A stretch of 64,000 nucleotides of DNA from Buddleja alternifolia (lineage: Eukaryota > Streptophyta > Magnoliopsida > Lamiales > Scrophulariaceae): positions 27,605,101 to 27,669,100 of the forward strand of contig CM033396.1 of NCBI GenBank assembly GCA_019426215.1. Direction: 5' to 3'. This document shows, piece by piece, positions 46,696 through 59,374 of this stretch. The notes beneath the pieces were generated by a model. The model saw only the letters and a program-made list of their open reading frames with translations. It was not told where the DNA came from and searched no databases. The position numbers and the translations under genes were made by a program. Every line of letters starts with the position of its first letter. Position 1 is the first letter of the stretch.

Positions 46696-47423
46696 TGTTC
46701 ACACTACAAAATAATATGGGTCTTCGTATTTTAAAACCCAAAAGGCCCAAATACGGGGAGATCAGCAAAGGAAAAAGTGGGCTCACAAATAAATGGGGCA
46801 AGGTCCATTAAAGTCAAGAGATAACAAGACATGGGTCGAAAAAGCCCAACAGTCGAATTTGAATAGTGAAGGGAGCCCAAAAGCCAATGAGCTGCATTGA
46901 AGACGCGCTAAGTTGAGGATTTTGAAAGAGACGGTTTAAAGCAGTTGAAGGCAGTTCCCGAAAAAGAAGAACGTGGGTTCCCACGGCCAGAAAAAGAGAG
47001 AAGGAGAACAACACACAATCATACAGACTCTGCAAAATTTCTTTCTTTCTTTCAGTAGTTTGTAGCAATCGTAGACGTAATTAGGTTTAGTTGAATTCTA
47101 GAGTAACTAGTCGGTAGCATAAAGTAGTTCGTTAGCAGCGTTGTAATCAAGCACTCTATTCCTGTATCCAGAAGAATTCGTCCGAGAATTCATGGAGGTA
47201 TATTTTTACTTGAGTCTTTAAGTGTTAATTAATTACTCGAGTTTTAGTTTATCTCTTAATTTATTGCGAGCATTGCATCACAAAAATATTTGCAAGACTT
47301 AAACCACTATTAGCATATATAGGCAGGGGTTATTAGATAATTCTAAGTTGCGAATTATCACGGGACTTGGATTGACTACTCGAAATCCTTCCGTAGTCAA
47401 GTTTGTTTAAAAAACACGAAACA
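46696..47423 (+). repeat. Element 4 5' LTR
   Basis: 728 bp, TG...CA. The primer-binding site begins 7 nt inside. Confidence 0.9.
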
Positions 47424-47429
47424 AATTTT

Positions 47430-47447
47430 TGGCGACCACAGTGGGAG
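47430..47447 (+). promoter_or_regulatory. Element 4 primer-binding site
   Basis: TGGCGACCACAGTGGGAG, identical to that of element 3. Confidence 0.82.
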
Positions 47448-47481
47448 TTAGTCTAATTGACTTCCCTAAATCTGTTATAAG

Positions 47482-50400
47482 ATGTCAGAAGATTCTTCTA
47501 GAGAAGAGCTGAATGACGATCTTGAAACACAGCTTGTGTCTCAACACAGGATTAGGGCAGATAATTTGTATGAGCAATTTGTTAAAGTCATGAAACAGAC
47601 TTTAATGGGTGCTCGAGAGGATCAACGAAGAGAATTCAATGATTAGTTCTGAGCACTGGCTCAAGAATCTACCTGAATATTTACTACAATAGTGCAAGAT
47701 TTTGCCGTGAATGCCCAAGAGGGCTTAGCTCGAGAGGTTACTCGAGTGGTAACCGAGTTAGGAAAGATATTCAACCAAACTCGTGATGTCTTTTCGAGGA
47801 TGGTGAACAACCATGTCGTTAATGCATTGGAAGCACTAATCGAAAAAAATAACGTCCTAATAGAAAAAGTGTCACAATTGATAGTAGTAGAACCAATAGT
47901 TCGAACAAGACACGTGAGTTTAGGAGAACCTCCACCGGGTTACCCTCGAGAAGCTAGAAATAAGAGTAGCCGTTTTGAAGTTGGCCAGACATCGAACACA
48001 TCCCCAGTAAATGAACATAATTTTGTAAACCCATTTATGCCTGGGAGGCAAGCAGGAGTGGGACAACAACCTTTTGTTCAAAACATGTGTCCTCCGCTGG
48101 GTATTCCTCAAAATGAGAATTCGAATCAGTTTCAACCACAGTCTTCTAGACCAAATTTCCTGATTCCGTCGGTCAATTATGGGCAAGTACCTGGTGGTTA
48201 CCACACTAATAACCGATTTAGTAGTTTCGAAATACCAACAACAAATACCCAAGGGCAATACCCTGGGGGACAGGGTCAAATGCTGGCTTATCCAGGAGTT
48301 TCGACACTCCTTTCGCTATAGAAAACCCTGGGTTTTCAAACCCGTCAATGGGTCAAGGAATTCCCACGTTCCCGAATAATATTCAAGTACCATATGCAGG
48401 GGGGCAAGCTGTGCTTGATGCCCATATGGGAATAAATATTGGGGGACAATTTCCTGATCCTGTTCAGAATTGGATCGAAATGATCATTGAGAGGATGTAC
48501 GGACGGGTTTTCGAAGAAACCACCAACTGATGCCAGGGAAGCCCTATCTTAATTGGATAGACAGAAACTTCCCTTTTTCCCGAAATTATAAAATTCCCGA
48601 TTTCACCCTATTTTCTGGGGATGACCATGTCTACGCTCTCGAACATTTTTCCAGGTTTACGTGCCAATGTCGAGAAGCCTCAGATCAAGATTTTCTCAAA
48701 CTAAGGCTTTTTCCCAGTTCATTAGCAGGATCTGCCTTTAATTGATATATAAGCCTGACCCCTAATTCCATAAATAATTGGGACGAGATGTAGTTCCAAT
48801 TTCAAAACCATTTTGCTCGAACAGACCTGGGGATATCCATGAGTCACCTCGCTAAAATAAGACAGAATGTAGAGGAATCGGTTGAAGAATTCCTAACACG
48901 TTTTAAGAAAGCAAGGGTTAAATGTCATCTTAATTTGCCAAAAACTGAGTTTGTACAGTTAGCCCAATAGAACATGACCTTCGAATATAGGTTGAGATTC
49001 GATGGCATGCCTTTTGCTGATTTTAGGAGTTTAGCCGAAAGTGCTATAAGATACGAAAATATGCTTAATGAGGAAAATAATAGAAAACACCAAAGCTTTA
49101 ATGCCTTTGAAATAGGAACCCCATGGGTGTTCGAAGAAACCTATGAAGTCGACCTAGCAGAATTCGTAAAAGGGCCTCCCTACCAATGTGGAGCCCTCAA
49201 ATAGAAAGATTGTATGGCGACTGGGTTATTACAAATGAAAAAAGAGAAAAATTACACTTTTGATGTAACAAAAACCGAACAAATCTTCGATTGGTTACTA
49301 GCCAACAAGAAGTTAAAATTTAAAGGAAAACATAGAATTCCTTCGAAAACTGAAATAAAAGGAAAGTCGTATTGTAAATGGCATAATGCATTCTCACACG
49401 ACACAAATGATTACATTTTATTTCAAAATTTGATCTAGGAAAAGATAGATTCGAAAGACCTCATTTTTCCTGACACTCAGAGAACTAATATAGATGAAGA
49501 TCCATTTCCTATTTTGAATCTTGAAATTAATACCATTGAATGTTCTGATTTGCAGGTCACTATCGAGACTAACGTGGCTATAAGGACGTTTAACAGACTG
49601 ATTGATGAAGGAATATTGACTTTCTTGAAGGTCAAGGATGAAGGCCTCGAGGGAATGTGCAGGTGGCACATGAACACTCTCCACACCACGGATTAGTGTC
49701 AGATTTTTAGACGCTTTGTTGCCAAACAGCTTAAGACGAGTCTGATCACTTTATCCTTAACAGAGAAGAGGATTCTGGGGTTGACCCCAGAGGGAAAGTT
49801 GAAGGAGAAGCAGGGGGAAATCGAACCTCTTAGGAAAAATTCGAAGAGTGAAGAAAATACTTACAAACAGGTGCTCGAAACGCCCCGGTTCGAGACCAAG
49901 TATGAGACACCCATTCGAGTGGTGAATAATTTGACTAAGTTGCAGAAGGTCTTGTGCCATCATTACGCTGATACCCTCCATTACGAATTGGTGAGGTTAC
50001 AAGTGATTGAAAACGACCCCAATTGGGTCCCTGCGTACCAGAGAATGGAAAATTGGAACAAAAGGCTGAGGCAGGAATTCGGCAACAGATTACCAGGCCC
50101 AATGCCTTTGCAAAGGCATTTTCGAGGACGAGGGGGCAGAGGACTGCCTTATAATCACTCTCGAGGGAGTGAGTATCGAGAGAATTTCGAGATAAATAAG
50201 AATAACAGGGCTAAATCGATTGCCGAGCAAGTGGCGTATTCGAGAGCAGCCATTGCGATGGAGATGCGACAGGAGGTAGTAATTGCCAATTTAAGGATTG
50301 AGGAAGAGGCTTTAGCGAAAGGAATCTTGAAATTGAAGATAGTCAAGGGGTCGATCTATGAGGACCTCGAGAAGGAGATAGACAACCTAAGTGACCAGAT

Positions 50401-50737
50401 GAAGGACACGAACCTTCAAGATAAAACAACCACAACTGGAGAAGATGACTTGGGAGATTTCGAGTCTAGAGACGATCTGGACATTTTGTTGGATGGTATA
50501 CCAGAAGATGGTGTGGTGAGCAAAATTGAGAGAAATGAAAGACAAGCCTCTGTTCGAAGGGCTTTAAATCTCGAAGAGGAAAAAGACTGCTACATGGTAA
50601 CAGTTCTCCCGGCAGAATTTGCCTCGAAGATGGGGGAAGCAGATGAGGAAGAAAATGCTTTGGAGGTTTTGACAACTTCGAAGGAAGGTAATCCACTCTA
50701 TTTCGAGTTCATTAACTATGCAGATAAGAAAAAATAG
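47482..50737 (+). pseudogene. gag: Element 4 gag (broken)
   Basis: The start MSEDSSREELNDDLETQLVS lies 35 nt after the primer site. Stops appear near 47643, 47650, 47673 and 48319. From 48530 to 50737 one phase carries the rest, broken by stops near 48743, 48968, 49202, 49436 and 49694. The capsid core (FSGDDHVYALEHFSRFTCQC), the Cys/His clusters (CKWHNAFSHDTNDY, with the final Cys lost; CRWHMNTLHTTD) and an Arg/Gly-rich RHFRGRGGRG patch are visible. It aligns throughout with element 2 gag and keeps in line the segment that is inverted there. Confidence 0.88.
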
Positions 50738-50761
50738 AATGAACATGAATATTTCCTCGAG

Positions 50762-51400
50762 TTGTTATTCTTAAAAGAAACCATAAATAACAATCACATG
50801 AAACCACTATATGTACAGGCCGAAATCGAAGGGTTTAAGATTAACAGGGTTTTAGTAGATAATGGCGCAATTGTTAACGTTTTACCCGAAAAAACCTTAA
50901 CCATGATAAATAAATCTGCAAAAGACTTAGTAGCTGCTGATGTAGCAGTATATGGGTTTTTGGGACAGGCCACAAAAGTGTTAGGGGTGCTGCCATGTAG
51001 GATTAAAGTAGGATCTATGGTTTCTTACTCCGCATTTTTTGTGGTAAAAACAAGTTCGTCTTCTAACGCCCTGCTCGGAAGGGATTGGATTCATCAAAAC
51101 TATTGTTTGCCCTCAACCTTACATCAGCTTTTGATATGTTGAAGTGGGGAAAAGTTCGAAGTAGTTAAGGCTGAAAATAATTCTTACTTTGTTGATGCCC
51201 AAACTGTGAATGCTAGGTACAGCACCGAAAGGCTCGAAGTGAAAGACCAAGAAGGAGCGTCTGTCCCGGTTCTCGAAAAGACCATGGGGGGAGATACAGA
51301 AGGAAAAGAAGTGGAAAGCCAACTCGAGGAAGGAAGGGAAAAGATGTCCCAAATCGATATGGGGCAATCTTTAGTAGAATCTGCGAAGTGTGATAATTAA
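50762..51400 (+). pseudogene. Element 4 protease region (broken)
   Basis: Same phase as gag. The core YVQAEIEGFKINRVLVDNGA has D-N-G as in element 2, then AADVAVYGFLGQATKVLG and NALLGRDWIHQNY. A TGA at about 51140 interrupts it. The region ends at a TAA at 51398-51400, shortly before the RT frame. Confidence 0.85.
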
Positions 51401-51416
51401 AATTTCATTTTTTTTT

Positions 51417-53443
51417 ATGGATATGTCCAAACAGTCTGTTATTGAAAATGTTTTTAAGAATTTAGCGATAGGGAAACTTGATTCGAATCTACTCTCGTAT
51501 TCGTATTGTTTATTTGAAAATGATGGCTCGAATTCTCCTACATATGATTCTTCTAGACGAATAGATCACAAAGCAGAAAATATAATTAAAGAAAGAATCC
51601 TGGAACCTGATGAAGATATCAGGCAAGATGTACAGGATCCTTTGGAAGAAGTTAATCTCGACACATTCGAAAAACCAAGAATAACGTACATTAGTTCAAA
51701 AATAGAACAGAGTGAAAAGGAAGAATTGATCAAAGTTCTACATACTTATAAAGACTGTTTCGCTTGGGCTCATCACGAGATGCTAGGAATAGATATGTCT
51801 GTAGCTAAGCACGAATTACCAACAAAACCTGGATTTAAACCAATAATTCAGACTCCGAGAAGGTTTTTGCTTGACTTAATAGGTCCAATCAAAGAGGAGA
51901 TCGAAAAATTGGTAGAGGTCAAGTTCATTAGACCAACCAAATACGTAGAATGGTTGGCAAATGTGGTGCCAGTTATTAAGAAAAATGGCAAGGTTCGGAT
52001 GTGCATTGATTTTAGGGACTTAAACAAAGCCATGCCAAAAGATGAATATCCAATGCCAATGGCTGGCATTTTAATTGATGCAGCAACTCGATTACAATAT
52101 ATGTCTTTTATGGACGGCTACTCGAGCTATTATCAGTTGAAAATAGCATAGGGTGATAGGAAAAAGACAACATTTCGAAGTCCAGGTTCCATAGGTACCT
52201 TTGAATGGACAATGATGCCCTATGGCCTAAAGAACGCTGGGGCTACTTATCAAAGGACCATGAACTATATGTTTCATGATCTTATAGGGAAATCAATGGA
52301 GATTTACATTGATGATATAGTGATCAACGCACAGACACATCAGGAACATGTTAAATCGTTGATCGAGGCCTTCAAATGAATGAGGCGTTTTAATATGAAA
52401 ATGAACCCTTTAAAATGCGCTTTTGGAGTGAAAGCCAAATTTTTTTTAGGTTTCTTAATTCATAATCGAGGAATTGAAGTAGATCGAAATAAGTCCAAAG
52501 TAATTCTAGAAGTAAAACCCCCAACAAACAAGAAAGAGTTACAACGATTTTTGGGGCAGGTGAACTTTTTGCGAAGATTTATATCAAACTTAGCAGGAAA
52601 GACGGAAGCCTTTTCCCCACTTCTGCGATTAAGAGAAGGAGAGGATTTTATCTGGGGAAGAAAGCAGCAAGAATCTTTTAAGGCAACAAAACGAAACCTC
52701 ACTCAACCGCCAGTTTTAATTCCCTCGAAAAAGAAAGAGGCTAAGATTGTACATATCAATGGCAGACTGCTCGATTGGATGTCTCTTAGTTCAAGAGAAC
52801 GATAGAGGATTCGAACAGGCCATTTTTTACTTGAGCAGGCTATTAAACGAAGCAGAGAAAAGGTATTCATTTATTGAAAAATGGTGCCTTAGTTTATATT
52901 TCGCATATGTTAAATTAAGACACTATTTCTCCGCATATATCATAGAAATAGTATCCCCGACAGATGTGATCAAATTCATGATGAATCAACCTTTGGTAAG
53001 GGGAAGGCTAAGTAAGTGGAGTCTAAGTTTACTCCAATTCGATTTGGTTTATGTTCCTCAGAAGGCTGTAAAAGGTTGGCTGACTTTCTAACTGACCATC
53101 CTTAAAAAATCAATACACTGAACAACCTCGAAATCGAATTTATGGACTTGGAACCGTGGACCCTTCATTTTAGGTTTGGAGGTTTTACTCGAGATGAATG
53201 TTAGAAATATTAAGACAAGGGGCGATTCCCAATTAATCATAAATCAAGTGAAGGGAATATTTAAATGTGTAAGCCCATTGGCAATAGCCTCATTTGCCCG
53301 AGTACACGAATTATTGAAGAATTTTAATACCGTCAAAGTCATCCATGTACCAAGAGAAAGTAATCAGATAGCGAACAATTTGGCTTAGTTAGCTTCAGAA
53401 TACAAATTAGACTCTATTTTGCTCGATTAGCAATCCGGCTCGA
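51417..53443 (+). pseudogene. pol: Element 4 RT-RNase H (broken, 3' truncated)
   Basis: Starts MDMSKQSVIENVF 16 nt after the protease stop, in the next phase. RT motifs: FIRPTKYVEWLANVVPVIKK, CIDFRDLNKAMPKDEYPMP and the catalytic YIDDIVINAQ. Stops near 52149 and 52377 and a frameshift near 52750-52800 break it. The Gypsy RNase H follows. In the archaeal RNase H the part with the first catalytic acids is deleted (junction near 53171), leaving only RGDSQLIINQVKGIFKCVSP. Coding ends within the linker before integrase, where the flank copy begins. Confidence 0.88.
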
Positions 53444-53623
53444 AGTGGGTATCTGTCTCTCTTGCGTTCATCTCTTTCTGTACATACTTGCACATTCTCA
53501 TTGGTATCTCTCTTCTCATATTCACTGAGGATGTCTTTCTCCTTTGATTCTTTCCTTCTGAAGGTTAGGTTGCGTACTACAACAAAAAGTAATATTAGTG
53601 ACAAAATTTGAAGTAACAATGTT
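53444..53623. repeat. Inner copy A' of the outer flank, next to the second LTR
   Basis: 180 bp matching 46516-46695, including the end of the gag fragment, the CACTA-type terminus and ATGTT. It stands where the end of pol and the polypurine tract should be. The junction shares only the bases AGTGGGTATC with the true flank start. Confidence 0.93.
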
Positions 53624-54366
53624 TGTTCACACTACAAAATAATATGGGTCTTCGAATTATAAAACCCAAAAGGCCCAAATACGGGGAGATCAGCAAAGGA
53701 AAAAGTGGGCTCACAAATAAATGGGGCAAGGTCCATTAAAGTCAATAGATAACAAGACATGGGCCAAAAAATCCCAACAGTCGAATTTGAATAGTGAAGG
53801 GAGCCCAAAAACCAATGAGCTGCATTGAAGACGAGCCAAATTGAGGATTTTGAAAGAGACGGTTTAAAGCAGTTGAAGGCAGTTCCCGAAAAAGAAGAAC
53901 GTGGGTTCCCACGGCCGGGATATAGACTGCCAGAAAAAGAGAGAAGGAGAACAACACACAATCAGACAGACTCTGCAAAATTTATTTCTTTCTTTCAGTA
54001 GTTTGTAGCAATCGTAGACATAATTAGGTTTAGTTTAATTCTAGAGTAACTAGTCGGTAGCATAAAGTAGTTCGTTAGCAGCGTTGTAATCAAGCACTCA
54101 ATTCCTGTATCCAAAAGAATTCGTCCGAGAATTCATGGAGTTATATTTTTACTTGAGTCTTTAAGTGTTAATTAATTACTCGAGTTTTAGTTTATCACTT
54201 AATTTATTGCGAGCATTGCATCACGAAAATATTTGCAAGACTTAAACCACCATTAGGATATATAGGCAGGAGTTATTGGATAATTCTAAGTTGCGAATTA
54301 TCACGGGGCTTGGATTGACTACTCGAAATCCTTCCCTAGTCAAGTTTGTTTAAAAAACACAAAACA
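53624..54366 (+). repeat. Element 4 second LTR
   Basis: 743 bp. It differs from the first LTR by scattered changes and a 15-bp block (GGGATATAGACTGCC-like, near 53918). Confidence 0.9.
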
Positions 54367-54759
54367 ATGTTAAAATTGTCACTAGATATAAAGAATGAGT
54401 GACAAGAATTTTTGCTTTGCCACTATAAGAATGTTCAGTGACAAGAGTTTCTCTAAAGTTGTCACTATTGATAATTGGTAACACATGTATAGTGACAACA
54501 CAAATAGAGTGACAACTATAATTGTTGTCATTAAGTTATTACTAAAGGTGTGTCACTAATTGTCAATAGTGACAGCAATTTCCTTGTCACTAACTATCAA
54601 GAGTGACAACTTCTATACAAATTTTATCACTATTAAACATGTAAAACATAATCTTGTGACAAAACAAAAAATTTTGTCACTATAAATTTGCAATTAGTGA
54701 CAACTTTGACATTGTCACTTGATATTTTGTCATTAATATATTATTTTTTTGTAGTGGCG

Positions 54760-54978
54760 GGATCCACCCTTCTTGCCTTTCCTCTCCTTCCAACTTAAGT
54801 CTTCGCATCTGTCGTCCTTCTTGGTCCAGATCTTTTCTTTTCAGCTTGTCCTCATCATATTTTTCTTCGTGCACTAGGAATTCCATTCTTCTGGTTCTTT
54901 TGCCGAAGTCTCCTTTGGGAATGACTTCTTGTTCGCCTTTATTGTCAACTCCCTTAGCTTTTGATGTTTTCTTGGGTA
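54760..54978 (-). pseudogene. gag: Old gag fragment (N-terminal side)
   Basis: The minus-strand frame KGEQEVIPKGDFGKRTRRME, then EEKYDEDKLKRKDLDQEGRQ and EEROEGWIP-like ending (EERQEGWIP), a charged gag N-terminal region. It meets the short CACTA-type element at 54759 and the large CACTA element at 54979, and is the other half of 46080-46646. Confidence 0.65.
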
Positions 54979-55330
54979 CACTACAAGAAATTTCACTTTA
55001 AGTAAGGAAATATTTTGTTACCATAAGTGAATTTTTCGTTACTAGAACTTTTGGTAACGAAAAATTTCGTTACCCTTTATGTCCTATAAAGCCCGTTGCT
55101 AGAAGTTTTTGCGACAAACTTTTGGTGTCGTTACAAATATATTCGTGACAAAGAATTGTTCCTCACAATATCCTTTGTTTTAGTAACAATTCTGTCGTTA
55201 CAAAAACTAGTCTAAGACGTTACAAAATAAAACATTCGTTACTAAAAGTGAATTTATGTTTTTCCTTAAAATATTTTTTGTAATAGTGATTTCGTTACAA
55301 ACAGTTATTGTAACAATGTATTGTCCTTAC
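54979..55330. promoter_or_regulatory. CACTA terminal and sub-terminal repeat region
   Basis: The CACTACAAGAAAT terminus is followed by many short direct and inverted copies of TTCGTTAC and GTAACGA, the likely binding sites for the second transposon protein. Confidence 0.7.
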
Positions 55331-57159
55331 GAATAAGAGAAATAATCAATTATATTTATATATAATATAACATTGTTTTTGTCACGAAAAGTAAATATGA
55401 CAATCACATATTCCTCACCAATTCTTTTTGCCAAATGTTTTTTTCCATTTAAAAAAGTAGATTATTTTTTATTTCTATAAAATCTTGTAAACATACATCA
55501 AAATTTATACAAGATATACTTTCCGTAATGAGCATTGACTATGATATAGAAAGCAAGAAATCTCATGCTACAAAGCTGAAGCAACAATAAAAATGAGTAT
55601 TTATAAGCATCACCCAAACTAAGGAGATCATCCCAATTATTACAAAAAAATATAATATAGTAACTTCAGTTAGACAAAATATAGAACAACAAAATATGGG
55701 ACATCATATAGCAATATGACTCATAAGAGTATTAACTTAACCGGGTGATCAAAATAAACGTGAATTCGCATGCTCTATGACTGGGTCATGTACTCCAAAA
55801 ACCTGCGTATAAGACAAAGATCCAAAATTTAACTAAATATAGAACCTCAAAATGTAAAAAGAACAAAATAAATTTCATCAACTTGTCTCCTAATTCACAA
55901 GTGTAAAAGACGATGAGAAGAATATGTACTTAAGGAATAAGGAAAAGATAAAGCAAATGAACCTTGATGAAAGATGCTAGAAATGTACCTATTTACTTAA
56001 CAAGTTCTCTGTCTACCTATCTGATATTCTTGATCCACTTTGTTATCTTCTGCTCAGACATAGATGTAACAAGAAAATTTCAATTTAAAGAGACATTAGA
56101 ATGATATGTGCTTGTATCGAGTTAATAAATATACATCAATTCATAATGAAAACAGAAATGACAAAGTATAGATATGATCTATTTCATCTTGAAATATCAT
56201 ATTATCAAGAATTACAATAATCAACCACCAATACATAACAATCCGATCATCTACATTCAATGAACTATTAATCATGATGAAAACAGTAACTAGGACAATG
56301 ATACATATATTTACTCACAAGGCTTGAGGCCTTTACACAGAACAAAGATATATAAATTATGAACTCCGTAACTATTATTGATTATGAAAACAGCAAAAAG
56401 AACAAAGATGCACCTCTGGTATGTGTCACTATTTGAAATTTACTCACTTCATTCACATTCTCGACAAAACTAATATAGATAACTAGATATATGTATAGAT
56501 ATGATCTATTTCATCTTTGTTCATGACAAAGTATAGATATGATATATTTCATCTTTGTTCATGACAAAGTATAGATATGATCTATTTCATCTTGAAATAT
56601 CATATTATCGAGAATTATACTAATCAATCACCAATACATAACAACCTGATCATCTACATTCAATGAACTATTAATCATGCTGAAAACAGTAACAAGAACA
56701 ATGATACATATATTTACTCACAAGTCTTGAGGCCTTTACACAGAACAAAGATACATAAATTATGAACACCGTAACTATTATTGATTATGAAAACAACAAA
56801 AAGAACAAAGATGCACACTGGTATGTGTCACTACTTGAAATTTACTCCATTCACATTCTCGACAAAGCTAATATAGATAACTAGATATATCTTCTGCTAT
56901 TTTATAACCTTTTGGTAAGTGTCACTATTTTATTCATATATTTGGTTCTAATCCAACTTCATAATCTCAAATTTCTAGCGAAAATATATATGCATATATC
57001 AAGAAGTAAAAATCTCGAAACACCTAATAAAATCATAGTTCACTTAACATAAAGTAATTGGGTTATCAAAAAAAAAAAAAAAAAGGCATACTAGGCATGA
57101 CGTGAATAAAATGAAGTTAGGAGTTTTTTTTTTTTACTAAAATAAGTGAAGTCAGGAGG
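55331..57159. other. CACTA 3' non-coding region
   Basis: No coding seen apart from the tandem duplication listed next. It presumably holds the untranslated end and spacer of the transposon. Confidence 0.55.
56161..56905. repeat. 403-bp tandem duplication
   Basis: Copies begin at 56161 and 56564 (ACAAAGTATAGATATGATCT). A third, short copy of the first 40 bp lies between them near 56525. Both units carry CTTGAGGCCTTTACACAGAA. Confidence 0.88.
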
Positions 57160-59007
57160 TTAATACTTACAAGGTTCATGCAGATTGTTATGTTGCATAA
57201 GAGTTAACATCATTTTCTTCAATTCATTTTGAGAGTCTCTCAAACCTGCTATTTCCTCATCCTGTCTTTTACATCGTTCATTGTAGTTGTTAATCATTTC
57301 TTGCTGAGATTTTATGCGGGAAGTGGCATCTTGTAATTCTTCTTCTGTGCTACTCAACTTTTCCTTGAGTGCCTCAAGCTCTGAAGACTCACATGTAGAT
57401 TTCTTGGTACATTTAGAAGGTACAACTCCATATCCCAAGCCTTTTTCATACCCTGTACGTTTACCAAGTGTCTGCTTAACAATTTCCCTCTCAGAAACTT
57501 CACTTCCGTTTGATTCTTTTGCTTGATTCCTTATGTTTACCATCTCAGCCTGCCAATTATTCATAAATCCACTTCTATGATCTTACGTTAAGAGCATATA
57601 CATATCTATCAACCAAAATAATAATAGTATGTAATTGAACATACATGTACACCTGCTGCCGTTTCATTTATAAAAACACCATTTTTCATATGAGTGTCTG
57701 CAAAATTGTCCACATCGCTTTGCTTTTCCTTTCAAATTACAAAGTAAAATATAGCATTAAACATTAGCAAAATTAGGAATGAAAACACACTTATTCAAAC
57801 ATCAGTCAGGAGATTACCATTTCCAATAGTCGTGTATGAAACGATTTTGAACCTGAAGTATGAGAATATAGTAAATGAGACCTATTCTCAGCATTGATTT
57901 TGGACCTTTTCTGCATTTGGCATTAATAAAAATGAAAATAATAAACAAATTTAAGACATAATTTAGTAAATTGTATTGAATCAAAAGCAAAATAAATTAA
58001 TACCTTGAACTTTTCAGTCTCAAAGTGATCACACAGAACTCGCCATTTTTGAATCGGTATCCAATCGAATGGACTGCTAGCCCTTGGATCATCTCCAGCT
58101 AAAACTCTTTTTTTGTATGATTCTGACAATCTGCCTCTCCAATGTGTATGAGCGCTTTGAAACATTTCCTCCATATATGTTGTGGCTAATTGATCAGACC
58201 ACCATCCTTTAATATCAAACCATGCCTAAAAATAGTAAAGAGAATTAAACAGTCATGTCAAATAAGAAATTATGTCCTTATGTTTAAGAAATTAAAAGTT
58301 CAAATAAGAGCATCACCACTAATCTAACCTCTAATCCAGCATAAATAGGCAATTTTTTATGTTCTGGAATATCACTCCAATTGCTTATACAATCAAGTTC
58401 AGGACTATGTCTGACAACAATCCCAATTCCATTGGCTAGGTGATTAGCAAATCGACTTGACTTTTTAAAACCTTTAGTAAACATTATCTCTAGTATCTTC
58501 CCACCCTATCAAAGTAAAAGTATGTCGTATGATGAAACTAGGATAAATAATTGTACTATGTATTATTAACAATAAAAACTTACATTATCAGCAATAGCTT
58601 TCTCTATTGACTTTCCAGTGCTTGCTCCACGACCTCTTTTTTTAATGGAACCTAATGTTGTTCATCAACAAGTAAATGTATGTATCTAGTAATTAAATAT
58701 TGTGCAAGTAAAATATTATTTGTCGTAATTCATAAAGGTATGCATTCTTACAAGTTGCATTTTCTGAGCTTGGTGGAGGACTTTGACTACCAATTCCTTG
58801 TGCATCCTCGGCAAGGTGTGCAGATCTAGATAAAGACGAATGTGGAGGAGGTGGAGATGAAGATGAAGATGGTGGTGGGAAATCAGTCGAAACAATAGAT
58901 GAAGTTGGTGGCATGGAGGTTGATTCCTGGAAAATTAAAAATGCTTCATTGTTTGAAACTTTACTCCTAGTTATGGGACGATGTAGCACTACTTCTTTAG
59001 GTGGCAT
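57160..59007 (-). CDS. CACTA second gene, Transposase_24-type (Ptta/En/Spm) protein, multi-exon
   Basis: The ATG at 59007 starts MPPKEVVLHRPITRSKVSNN, then a Ser/Pro-rich stretch. Exons, all with GT...AG borders by eye: 59007-about 58753, about 58651-58584, about 58506-58329, about 58227-58003, about 57912-57820, about 57730-57654 and about 57552-57160. They encode in turn a basic patch (KKRGRGASTGKSIEKAIADN), a block with NGIGIVVRHSPELDCISNW, AWFDIKGWWSDQLATTYMEE and WRVLCDHFETEKFK, the NRSHLLYSHTSGSKSF motif, and a C-terminal coiled coil (LKEKLSSTEEELQDATSRIK). These are features of family PF03004. I see no stop or frameshift within these exons, but the boundaries are hand-placed. The protein is expected to bind transposon ends and aid TNP2. 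Confidence 0.78.
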
Positions 59008-59374
59008 TTCTCTGCACATTTCAATAGATATTAGAGTGTTACCATTAAACAATATGCAAAAGAATTATGACATAACTATAATTTAACATAGAGATTATTA
59101 AATCAAACTAGACAATCAATGTTAAAAGAAGATAGTCAATTTCATGTCAAAAGTATCACATTTGGACTTAATATACAAATTTTCATTATGTAAACATAGC
59201 ATCATCAAAACCAAGCACAAAATAAAATCTATTCATCCTCCTCGGCTTCAGAATGCAGAAAGTGTGTATTATCATCATCATCTTCACAATATTGGGTGAG
59301 TGTTTCATCTTCTTCATCTGTAGACTCATCTTCAGCATCATCGTCATCAATTTCATGTGCTCTTTGTTAACTTA

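Larger units (their letters stand above)
46696..54366 (+). mobile_element. Element 4: Ogre-like Gypsy retrotransposon, integrase lost
   Basis: LTRs at 46696-47423 and 53624-54366 with TGTTCACACTAC...ACAAAACA-type ends. A perfect 5-bp duplication ATGTT lies at 46691-46695 and 54367-54371. Plus strand: primer site, gag, protease, RT, RNase H and part of the archaeal RNase H. The internal region then stops abruptly at about 53443 and a 180-bp copy of the outer left flank stands directly before the second LTR. There is no integrase, antisense gene or polypurine tract. The LTRs differ by roughly 3-4% by eye. Confidence 0.93.
46647..54756. mobile_element. Short non-autonomous CACTA-type element, split by element 4
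   Basis: Left part 46647-46695 and right part 54372-54756 (about 430 bp in all). The ends are TACTACAACAAAAAGTAATA and, inverted, CACTACAAAAAAATAATATA. The inner sequence is full of sub-terminal GTGACAA/TTGTCAC motifs in both orientations, as CACTA ends are. The 3-bp target duplication is GCG on the right and GTG on the left; the extra flank copy at 53572-53574 still reads GCG, so the left site has mutated. It interrupts the gag fragment. Confidence 0.82.

Noticed and set aside
46696..54366. Reading 46516-47423 and 53444-54366 as longer LTRs of about 910-920 bp
   Set aside because: The extra 180 bp carries a gag fragment and a CACTA end continuous with the outer flank, and ATGTT plus the TG start place the true LTR boundary at 46696 and 53624.
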